The notes beneath the pieces are model-generated. The model did no database searches and was not told the DNA's origin. It saw only the letters and a list, made by a program, of their open reading frames with translations. A DNA stretch of 12,451 nt, from the NCBI GenBank assembly GCA_029856295.1, contig JAHQWS010000332.1, positions 1 through 12,451 on the forward strand, read 5' to 3'. The translations under genes were made by a program, and so were the position numbers. Below, piece by piece: positions 5,935 through 12,138 of the stretch (position 1 is the first letter of the stretch; each line of letters opens with the position of its first letter). This DNA is from Promethearchaeia archaeon. GTDB taxonomy: Archaea; Asgardarchaeota; Lokiarchaeia; Sigyniarchaeales; SOKP01.

Positions 5935-7113
5935 TTGGATATTATAGAGGCAAATGAATTAATTAAAGAAGTTAATGATATTTTTGAATATCTTATTACT
6001 CATAGGGGGCTCTTAGAGTCTAAAATCTTCCCTGTAACTGCTTACATATGTGTCTCGTTCTATAATTCCTACGACATACTTTATGATATAATTAAAAAAG
6101 TTTCTGAAAAAACTACTCCCGAGGAGATGGGAAAAAATTCCCGAAAAATTCTCTCAGAACTTCAGGCATTAACTATTAATTATATTCCTTTATATTATAT
6201 GGAGGGGCGGATGGGAGAAATTTTTAGGAATGGAAGTGACCCGAAATCAGAAAGCGAAGAAAAAAGAAGTCAAACAATATTTCTATTAGATTTCTGGAAA
6301 CGCTTAGCATCTTCATATTTTCAAAACGGTAAATTATTTGTTGCTGATTTAAATGAACTAAATGAGCATGGAGGAGCAGCTAATATTGCCTTGGATCAAC
6401 CGGATATTGATTGGGCAATGGAACATTTTAAAGCAGTTTCCAAAGAGGAAGCTAGCAAAATTAGAAAAACTATGTCGAATCTTGAAGTATTTTCATTTTT
6501 AGATGAATGTGAAGCCAGGGCAAAACTATGTGATCATGGCCCATATAAAATTAATGATGAGGAGATTTTAGTTTTTAGAGAAATTTCACATCTATATGAT
6601 GGAGGAACTCCCCATTTTCCTTGGTCGGAAACTGAAGTTAAAGCACCATATAGTAATATTGCTTTTGCCTATCGATTAAAAAATGTAAAAGCAACTGTAG
6701 ATAATTTCGCGACAATGACTACAGATCCAATAGCGTGGGGAGATAGAATAACGGGAGCAGCATTATTTACTCGTGATGGAGATGTGGTAAAACCAATTGG
6801 ATTGGATGTTTTAGAACCTTTTTTCGAATATGCTACTAAAGCCCAGAGAGAATTATATATGAAATTCACAAAATGGGACAGAAAACAGCGATTAATCGCA
6901 GGAGCATATGCGTATTGCTACGGCTATGCCCGGTTCACAAACTTTGTTGGAATTACCGATGAAATTAATTGGGATCTTACAGAAAGGACGATGGAAAAAT
7001 ATGTTCCTGAATTCATGGAAAATGAATTTGATCAGGGCATTACGAGGCACTTTAGAAGTAAGGCAAAGAAAAAAAAAGGGGGCCCTTCATTATATTTACT
7101 CCCGGAGGATTGA
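5935..7113 (+). CDS. conserved-looking protein of unknown function (392 aa, TTG start)
   Basis: I do not recognise this family. It is a soluble protein with no signal peptide or membrane helix. Residues 1-90 are mostly helical. The region 195-295 looks like a compact catalytic or binding core rich in conserved-type residues: KLCDHGPY (197-204), SHLYDGG and HFPW (218-230), PYSNIAFAYRL (238-248) and DPIAWGDRITGAAL (264-277). Residues 323-340 include AYAYCYGYARFTNFVGI. The TTG start is supported by an SD-like AGGGAT 7 bases upstream. The first in-frame ATG is at residue 65, too far in. The frame ends in KAKKKKGG, encoded by an A9-G5 run. The next gene starts about 5 bases on, behind the GGAGG in this gene's last codons. 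The two are almost certainly co-translated and probably act together. Confidence 0.82.
   Translation: MDIIEANELIKEVNDIFEYLITHRGLLESKIFPVTAYICVSFYNSYDILYDIIKKVSEKTTPEEMGKNSRKILSELQALTINYIPLYYMEGRMGEIFRNGSDPKSESEEKRSQTIFLLDFWKRLASSYFQNGKLFVADLNELNEHGGAANIALDQPDIDWAMEHFKAVSKEEASKIRKTMSNLEVFSFLDECEARAKLCDHGPYKINDEEILVFREISHLYDGGTPHFPWSETEVKAPYSNIAFAYRLKNVKATVDNFATMTTDPIAWGDRITGAALFTRDGDVVKPIGLDVLEPFFEYATKAQRELYMKFTKWDRKQRLIAGAYAYCYGYARFTNFVGITDEINWDLTERTMEKYVPEFMENEFDQGITRHFRSKAKKKKGGPSLYLLPED
7104..7108 (+). promoter_or_regulatory. Shine-Dalgarno GGAGG for the lipocalin-type gene
   Basis: GGAGG lies in the last codons of the 392-residue gene, 10 bases before an in-frame CTG (7119). It is 130 bases before the first in-frame ATG (7239), so it supports the upstream start. 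Confidence 0.5.
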
Positions 7114-7118
7114 TATAA

Positions 7119-8039
7119 CTGACTTCAAAAATAAAAAAAACTGATTATATTGATGCTGATGACTATCTACATCAACCTACCGATGAGTTAAAATGGCGAG
7201 AGGCATATTATTGGAATTGGGCAGATCTTGAGAATAGGATGTCTGGATTTTCTACTATCGGAATAGTACCGAATGAAAACCGTCGGGAATTTGTGTTTCT
7301 TCTTTTTTGGGATGGAAATAGGGAATTTTATTATAGAGAACCTGAATTAGAACAATTTAATAACGACTCTAATCTAATGCTCCAGGAGAAAAAACTTGCT
7401 TATAAATGTATTAAACCCCTTAAAACGTGGCAAATTTCATATAAGGGAAGGAAAATTCAATTGGAGATAACTTTTGACACAAGATTTTACCTATATGATT
7501 TTGGAAGGGACTCATCAGCATCGTGGCATCGCCATTTTGAAGCTTCAGGAATAATTACAGGAGAAATGAAACTTAAAGACGGTATAACAAGAAAAATAAA
7601 TGGATATGGTCAGAGAGATAAAAGCTGGGGTTTTCGTGATTGGTTTGAGTTCGACAAATGGAATGCGACGCATTTTCAATTTAAAGATTGGAATTGCGGT
7701 ATGAGAAAAGATTTTCGAAAAAATCGAATAGATTTATCAGGTTCCGTTTCAGATAAAGATGGAACGATACCTCTCGCTGAATTTGAAATTGAAACCGTTA
7801 ACGATACAGATAAATTTAATAGCCCGCTTACAGCAACGTATTATATGAGAGATTTAGGAGGCAAAGACTACAGAATTAAAGCAGAGAGAATTAATAAAAA
7901 TTCCTTTGTACGTTTTGCCAGACAATTTCCAGGTGGATATACTGAATTGTTCGAGCAGATGGTTATCATGAAAGATTTAGATACTGGAGAAATTGGTACT
8001 GGAATGATGGAACATTTAAGAACTATTAAAGAAGAATAA
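7119..8039 (+). CDS. CrtC/AttH-like lipocalin-type protein (DUF7065/DUF7064 kind)
   Basis: The hallmark is GYGQRDKSWGFRDW (162-175 counting from CTG 7119; 122-135 from the first ATG). This is the G-x-G-x-R-D-x-S-W-G-x-R-D signature of the DUF7064-type C-terminal domain, related to CrtC carotenoid hydratases and AttH. Upstream are SWHRHFEASGIITGEM and an N-terminal DUF7065-type segment, where DYIDADDYLHQP and KWREAYYWNW precede the first ATG at 7239. An ATG start would delete this conserved segment. The frame is open only back to TAA at 7116-7118 and has no ATG, GTG or TTG there; CTG at 7119, 10 bases after GGAGG, is the best candidate. The ligand or reaction is unknown; hydrophobic or lipid-like substrates are usual for the fold. 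The gene forms an operon with the 392-residue gene. Confidence 0.78.
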   Translation: MTSKIKKTDYIDADDYLHQPTDELKWREAYYWNWADLENRMSGFSTIGIVPNENRREFVFLLFWDGNREFYYREPELEQFNNDSNLMLQEKKLAYKCIKPLKTWQISYKGRKIQLEITFDTRFYLYDFGRDSSASWHRHFEASGIITGEMKLKDGITRKINGYGQRDKSWGFRDWFEFDKWNATHFQFKDWNCGMRKDFRKNRIDLSGSVSDKDGTIPLAEFEIETVNDTDKFNSPLTATYYMRDLGGKDYRIKAERINKNSFVRFARQFPGGYTELFEQMVIMKDLDTGEIGTGMMEHLRTIKEE

Positions 8040-8066
8040 TGATTTCTTTAAACTCTTTCTTTTTTT
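8026..8066 (+). terminator. hairpin with the stop codon in its loop, then T tract
   Basis: TTAAAGAA (8026-8033) pairs perfectly with TTCTTTAA (8044-8051). The TAA stop (8037-8039) sits in the 10-base loop, and a T7 tract follows at 8060-8066. It resembles an intrinsic terminator built around the stop codon. Confidence 0.6.
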
Positions 8067-8120
8067 AAACCAAACTTCAATAAAGTATGCGATAATTAAT
8101 GTTCCCATATAAAACTAGCT

Positions 8121-8130
8121 TTTTATATTT
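8121..8130 (+). promoter_or_regulatory. TATA-like element for the membrane protein gene
   Basis: TTTTATATTT lies about 55-64 bases before the ATG at 8185. A second candidate is ATAATATAATTA near 8137-8148. Confidence 0.35.
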
Positions 8131-8184
8131 GAACGATAATATAATTATTAAATAAAAAATTTTTGTTAAAAACTAGGGGATTAC

Positions 8185-8907
8185 ATGGCTTTAGAATTTA
8201 TGGAGTTTTACAATGGATTAACAGGCACTATATTTGTAGTAATTTCTATAGTTGTTGCTGTCAAATTAATCTCAAAATTTTTCGAACATAAAAAGAGGGG
8301 TTTATTATTCGCAGGCTTAACTTGGTTGATAATATGTGAAACGTATTGGCCTGTTGCTATTTCTTTTATAATGGTGGTGTTAACCAATGAAACCCTAACG
8401 GATGTACAATACTTTTTTATAGGCGCATTTCTAATTCCACTTGGACTTTTAAGCTGGTTGGTAGTTTTTACCGATTTAGTGTATAAAAGCAAGCAGAAGG
8501 TTATATTAAGTTTAGTAGTGATTACTGGAATAATCTGGGAGATATTTTATTTGTATTTTCTTTTTACGAGTCCCTCTTTAATTGTGGTGAGAACCAGTCT
8601 TGTCGATGGAGAGTACATATCATTTGCACTCTATTACTTCCTTATCGTGTTAGGAACTTTTTTGATTACAGGGATAATATTTGCTAGCAAATCATTAGGT
8701 GCTGAAGAACCCGCTATAAGACTTAAGGGAAAATTACTTATCGGAGCATTTATAGCGTTCGCAATTGGAATTGCTTTAGACGGATTAACACCGTTAAATC
8801 TTATTACAATAACTATATATAGAATACTCGTAATTTTAGCAGCATTTTTTTTCTATAGCGGCTTTTTCCTTCCCTCTTGGCTTGAAAAATTAATGTTAAA
8901 GAAGTAG
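8185..8907 (+). CDS. seven-helix integral membrane protein of unknown function (240 aa)
   Basis: Seven hydrophobic segments can be read: about 11-31, 39-67, 73-99, 106-128, 145-167, 183-200 and 204-228. Basic loops such as KFFEHKKRG (31-39), KSKQK (101-105) and RLKGK (179-183) suggest the C-terminus is cytoplasmic. No kinase, GGDEF or other output domain is attached, and no cleavable signal is evident. The layout recalls the 7TM sensor modules found at the N-terminus of archaeal and bacterial histidine kinases, but here it stands alone. Charged or polar residues inside helices (E52 in ICETYWP, D199 in ALDGLTP) might matter for ligand or ion binding. The start is well supported: AGGGGAT ends 4 bases before the ATG. 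It has its own promoter-like region and a T-rich 3' end, and is convergent with the GGR-like gene. Confidence 0.82.
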   Translation: MALEFMEFYNGLTGTIFVVISIVVAVKLISKFFEHKKRGLLFAGLTWLIICETYWPVAISFIMVVLTNETLTDVQYFFIGAFLIPLGLLSWLVVFTDLVYKSKQKVILSLVVITGIIWEIFYLYFLFTSPSLIVVRTSLVDGEYISFALYYFLIVLGTFLITGIIFASKSLGAEEPAIRLKGKLLIGAFIAFAIGIALDGLTPLNLITITIYRILVILAAFFFYSGFFLPSWLEKLMLKK

Positions 8908-8928
8908 AGTACAATTTAATTAAAAACT

Positions 8929-8951
8929 ATTTTTCTTTTTTTCTATTTTTT
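8929..8951 (+). terminator. T-rich terminator after the membrane protein gene
   Basis: Three T tracts (T5, T7 and T6) fall within 23 bases, beginning about 22 bases after the TAG. This is typical archaeal T-tract termination. A weak stem (TTAAA 8896-8900 with TTTAA 8915-8919) encloses the stop codon. Confidence 0.5.
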
Positions 8952-8963
8952 AAATTATTTAAA
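8949..8963 (-). terminator. inverted repeat across the GGR-like stop codon
   Basis: TTTAAAT-T-ATTTAAA is a perfect 7-base inverted repeat centred on the minus-strand stop (8955-8957). It is AT-only, so structural strength is low. Confidence 0.35.
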
Positions 8964-10220
8964 CATGGCCTTTAAAAACAATGGCCCTAACGTGATTTTT
9001 GTTAAAAAGGGCAGATTTTTAAAAATTTGCTCACCGAGCCATCTATCTCTTTTCACATCGTAGCCTTCAATACTTCGAATCGCGTCCCACACATATCTTC
9101 TAATGGTACTATTTTCAGTAATAAATTTAGTATAGGTTTCCCATATTATCTTCATGGCCGAACCAGAGCTGTAAAAAAGATATTCGGAAGCAGCTCCATT
9201 TTTAAAATATGTATCCAATAATTTCGTTCTAAGTTCTCTGTCATACTCATATAATTCGTTTCGAGTAAAATTACTATTGCTTTCTAACAATGGTTCTATA
9301 ACTTTGGAAGCGATATCAGCACTTACAATACCCCCCAATAATCCTTCATAAAAGAAGGAGGTAACTATACCCCCTGCCTCCCCTAAAACAATAGCCCTGT
9401 CTCGAGAGAAATTTTTTATAGGATGTTTGGATATCTCGCCTATAACAGGTTTAACCGGTCCCTTCTTTAATCCTGCAATATAAGGCTGAATTGGTTTATA
9501 ACTATCTAGAATTCTGTTCAATTTTGATACGATTTCTTCATAGGTTTCATTTGACTTCCCTAAAAATCCTGTTGATAACCTATGACTTCCCTTATTGATA
9601 AAAAATGGACCTTTATCACTTATTTTATGATTGATATGAAATAAATAGTTAAAATCTGAGAGTTCCTTTAACCGATCCTCATCACCATAAAGATGAACAT
9701 AAACTCCCTTATAAGAATCTGGGATTTCAAAACCAAGGGATTTTTGTAAATCAAATCCGTAAGAACCAGTAGCAATTGCCAATAGTTTTCCTGAATACAC
9801 ATTACCTTTATTTGATATAACTTCAACTTTTTCACTATTTCTTGAAACTTTTGATATTTTTTCATCGAATTTAACAGTCCCACCATTATTTTCGCAAGTT
9901 TGCATCAAATGATCAATAAGCTTTTCAGTATAACTTATATAGCCAAATGGTGCGCCAAATTCCATTGAATCTACAATTCCATTATACTTATGACTCATGT
10001 AGTTTATCTTATAATGAACACATGGGAATAGAGATTTATCTGAATAATCTATATCAGTTAAAAATTCACAATTATGCTCTGGAAAAATATTTGTTAATAA
10101 TGTTTCTCTTTTACTTTTTTCGTCTTTTCCTTCAATTAAAAGAGTTTTGGCAAATTTTGAAACCTTGTGAGCGAAGGTTGTGCCAGAGATTCCAGCACCG
10201 ACTACAATGATATCGAACAT
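8955..10220 (-). CDS. FAD-dependent oxidoreductase, geranylgeranyl reductase-like (421 aa)
   Basis: The N-terminal dinucleotide fold is clear: FDIIVVGAGISGTTFA (2-17) with GxGxxG, and LLIEG (27-31) with the ribose-binding Glu. AIATGSYG (148-155) and the second FAD motif RAIVLGEAGGIVTSFFYEG (275-293) follow. In geranylgeranyl reductases the latter is usually GDAAG-x-x-x-P-x-x-G-E-G-I; here the Asp is Glu (E281), followed by Gly-Gly. This supports a divergent member of the GGR / p-hydroxybenzoate hydroxylase-type flavoprotein group. Archaeal GGRs saturate the isoprenoid chains of ether lipids; that role is possible but the substrate is not proven. The C-terminal 110 residues are helical and probably cap the active site. 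The ATG fits the fold start exactly. A TATA-like box lies about 40 bases upstream. It is not tightly coupled to the hydrolase gene 96 bases upstream. Confidence 0.82.
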   Translation of the reverse strand: MFDIIVVGAGISGTTFAHKVSKFAKTLLIEGKDEKSKRETLLTNIFPEHNCEFLTDIDYSDKSLFPCVHYKINYMSHKYNGIVDSMEFGAPFGYISYTEKLIDHLMQTCENNGGTVKFDEKISKVSRNSEKVEVISNKGNVYSGKLLAIATGSYGFDLQKSLGFEIPDSYKGVYVHLYGDEDRLKELSDFNYLFHINHKISDKGPFFINKGSHRLSTGFLGKSNETYEEIVSKLNRILDSYKPIQPYIAGLKKGPVKPVIGEISKHPIKNFSRDRAIVLGEAGGIVTSFFYEGLLGGIVSADIASKVIEPLLESNSNFTRNELYEYDRELRTKLLDTYFKNGAASEYLFYSSGSAMKIIWETYTKFITENSTIRRYVWDAIRSIEGYDVKRDRWLGEQIFKNLPFLTKITLGPLFLKAMFK

Positions 10221-10256
10221 AATAATAACTATTATCTAAGAAAAAAAAAGATTATT

Positions 10257-10268
10257 TTTTTATATTTT
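10257..10268 (-). promoter_or_regulatory. TATA-like element for the GGR-like gene
   Basis: An AAAATATAAAAA-type box on the minus strand lies about 40-48 bases before the ATG at 10220. A T9 tract (10241-10249) lies between box and start, so it may also end hydrolase transcripts. Confidence 0.4.
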
Positions 10269-10293
10269 ATTTGATCAAGTTCGTTAAACTCAG

Positions 10294-10317
10294 GGTTTAA
10301 AAACTAGTTTTAAGACC
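10294..10317 (-). terminator. imperfect palindrome reaching the hydrolase stop codon
   Basis: This 24-base palindrome is centred on ACTAGT (10303-10308). Nine base pairs of arm surround two imperfect positions, with GG/CC at the ends. It touches the minus-strand TAG stop (10317-10319). Confidence 0.45.
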
Positions 10318-11234
10318 TAATCCGCAACCAAATATTCCTTTTTAATATGTTTTTGAATGAATTCATTAATTTGTTCAATCCCTTGTTGACCTTCTGGTGC
10401 CCATTCCGCAAAGGCAGCAAATACATGGATCATATCCTGCCAAATCTCCAATTGAACATCAACTCCAGCTGCTTTAGCACGGTCTGCCACTCGTATCGAA
10501 TCGTCAAGTAAAACCTCCGCAGTTCCTACTTGAATCAAAAGAGGAGGTAATCCATGGAGGTTTGCGTAGAGAGGAGAAACTAGTGGATTTTTAGCATCTT
10601 CATCTCCATAATATAATTTTGCCATGATCTCAACAGCTACAGCTGGTACAAATGGATCTATGTCAGCATTAGTTTTTATGGAATCCCCGGTAACTGCCAA
10701 ATCGGTCCAGGGAGAGAGGCATACAGCTGCAACTGGCAATTTATCTCCATCATCTCGCAATTTTACGAGAGTTGCAATTGTTAATCCACCACCAGCAGAA
10801 TCCCCCCCAATTATCATGTCCTTTGGCAGAATTTCTTCATTAGAAACAAGCCAGCGATAAGCTTTCGTTGAATCTTCGATTGCCGCAGGAAAGATATGTT
10901 CTGGCGCAAGTCGATAATCAATTAATAATACTCGTAATTTTGATACTCGAGAGAGCCGTGCTGCAAGGTTTTCATGAGACTTAATGGACCCCGCGACATA
11001 GCCACCTCCATGTAAATATAGAATGACTTGTTCATTTAACACGCCAGGAGTACTAATCCATACAGCAGGTACTCCTCCTGCATCAACTGTTTCACATTTC
11101 ACATCCTTGGGAAGCTTTACCATATCCCCCAATTGATCTAAACCCTCACGTATAGATTCTACACTAAAATCTAATGTAGACTCACTGAACTGCTTTAATA
11201 AGTTAATTACTCTTTCCATCCCTTCACTAACCAT
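10317..11234 (-). CDS. alpha/beta hydrolase of the hormone-sensitive lipase (HSL) family (305 aa)
   Basis: A carboxylesterase/lipase-type hydrolase with all family landmarks: the oxyanion-hole HGGG (75-78, in LYLHGGGYVAGS), DYRLAPEHIFPAA (106-118), the nucleophile Ser146 in GDSAGG (144-149), the acid region EVLLDD (240-245) and the catalytic His270 in DMIHVF. In most HSL members the acid is the first Asp of D-P-L-x-D; here Glu240 or Asp244 must serve. Length is normal. No signal peptide is seen, so it is probably cytoplasmic, acting on short to medium acyl esters. The ATG at 11234 has only a distant GAGGCGAT. Base composition differs from its neighbours: four 60-base lines I counted were 38-50% GC, against 25-28% in lines from the TPR and GGR-like genes. 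This suggests acquisition from another lineage. Confidence 0.93.
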   Translation of the reverse strand: MVSEGMERVINLLKQFSESTLDFSVESIREGLDQLGDMVKLPKDVKCETVDAGGVPAVWISTPGVLNEQVILYLHGGGYVAGSIKSHENLAARLSRVSKLRVLLIDYRLAPEHIFPAAIEDSTKAYRWLVSNEEILPKDMIIGGDSAGGGLTIATLVKLRDDGDKLPVAAVCLSPWTDLAVTGDSIKTNADIDPFVPAVAVEIMAKLYYGDEDAKNPLVSPLYANLHGLPPLLIQVGTAEVLLDDSIRVADRAKAAGVDVQLEIWQDMIHVFAAFAEWAPEGQQGIEQINEFIQKHIKKEYLVAD

Positions 11235-11262
11235 TGGTACTTTATCGCCTCATTTTTTTTTT

Positions 11263-11277
11263 TGATTTTTTAAATCA
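11263..11277. repeat. short inverted repeat upstream of the hydrolase gene
   Basis: TGATTT-TTT-AAATCA lies about 30-43 bases before the hydrolase start, next to an 11-base T run (11253-11263). It could be an operator or part of the promoter; evidence is slight. Confidence 0.25.
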
Positions 11278-11348
11278 GACATTTTTGAAGCAAAATGAAG
11301 TAAGAAATTTGGATATTTAACATTTTTGTTGAAAAACCAATTCTTTAC

Positions 11349-11363
11349 AAAACACGTTGTTTT
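11349..11363 (-). terminator. hairpin across the longin-roadblock stop codon
   Basis: AAAACA (11349-11354) and TGTTTT (11358-11363) form a 6-base stem with a CGT loop. It overlaps the minus-strand stop (11362-11364), and a GGTTTTT tract follows about 15 bases later on that strand. Confidence 0.45.
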
Positions 11364-12138
11364 ATAGTATGAGATCAATTTCATCGAGAATTAACTTTTC
11401 AATAGATTTGGAGCATTTGAATAGATTCATTTCTGCCATTCCTAATGGAACACTTTTTTCGAAAAGTAAGACAATAAAAAAATCAAAAGCACCTATATTG
11501 GATATTATACGGCAAAATACTTTTTGGCCATTTTCCAAGCTATAGAACATCTCAGGCAAAGTTAATGTGCCTGACATAAATCTTAGTTCTAATTCTCGGA
11601 CGCTATTCAATAATAGCTCATCTGGAAGGGAGTTGTATAAAATCGAGCCTTTAGTATTTAGTAGAGCAGCTCCCACAATTTCATTCTGCAAAATTAAGTT
11701 CATAAATAGATCAATTATTTTTGGATAAAGTTTCTGGCTTTCGAGTACCTCATCTTCTCCTTTTATAATGGAATCAATTACTTTATCAAACTTAGGATTT
11801 TCTATCTGTTGAAATTCCCTTAACTTATCAAGTTGGTAATACTCTCTAAAAAATGCATCTGCAATACTAATTAATCTAGTAGAAGTGAATAAGATGCTTA
11901 CACTTGTGTCCGATACTAATACAAAAATGAAATTACTCTCTTCTTTGAAAGTGAACCTTAATCCGCTCATTTCTAATTCATCAAGATTTCGGCTAACAAG
12001 CTCTTGTGAGAAAGTGAAAATGGCGCTGAAAAAGGGAGTGAGCAAATTTACATCAACTTTTTTAATTTCGTCTGTAAAATATCTTTCGTATAATGGAATG
12101 CCAGAATTCTTTAAGATGTAGAGCGAATGTATTTGCAT
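11362..12138 (-). CDS. two-domain longin + roadblock-like protein (258 aa)
   Basis: The N-terminal half is longin-like: strands SLYILKNSGIPLYERYF (5-21), a helix LLTPFFSAIFTFSQELV (32-48), then strands ELEMSGLRFTF and FIFVLVSDTS (54-79). A helical linker spans about 88-135. The C-terminal half (139-258) has roadblock order: a first helix (139-150), a strand pair EIVGAALLNTKGSILYNS (153-170), a helix (172-188), strands KVFCRIISNIGAFDFFIVLLFE (206-227) and a last helix (232-252). The first half resembles the longin-like protein at 5234-5821. Roadblock and longin domains pair in eukaryotic GTPase regulators (Ragulator, Mon1-Ccz1-type complexes); a similar role here is inference. An in-frame TAA three codons before the ATG bounds the start. 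The nearest SD-like AGGAT is about 17 bases away. Confidence 0.78.
   Translation of the reverse strand: MQIHSLYILKNSGIPLYERYFTDEIKKVDVNLLTPFFSAIFTFSQELVSRNLDELEMSGLRFTFKEESNFIFVLVSDTSVSILFTSTRLISIADAFFREYYQLDKLREFQQIENPKFDKVIDSIIKGEDEVLESQKLYPKIIDLFMNLILQNEIVGAALLNTKGSILYNSLPDELLLNSVRELELRFMSGTLTLPEMFYSLENGQKVFCRIISNIGAFDFFIVLLFEKSVPLGMAEMNLFKCSKSIEKLILDEIDLIL

Noticed and set aside
6908..7144. Plus-strand frame overlapping the end of the 392-residue gene
   Set aside because: It is a shadow of the real gene in another frame. It only becomes relevant if a homopolymer length is wrong, which is noted under findings.
10624..10860. Plus-strand frame opposite the hydrolase gene
   Set aside because: It is antisense to a complete HSL hydrolase with all catalytic motifs; the open frame follows from that gene's codon use.
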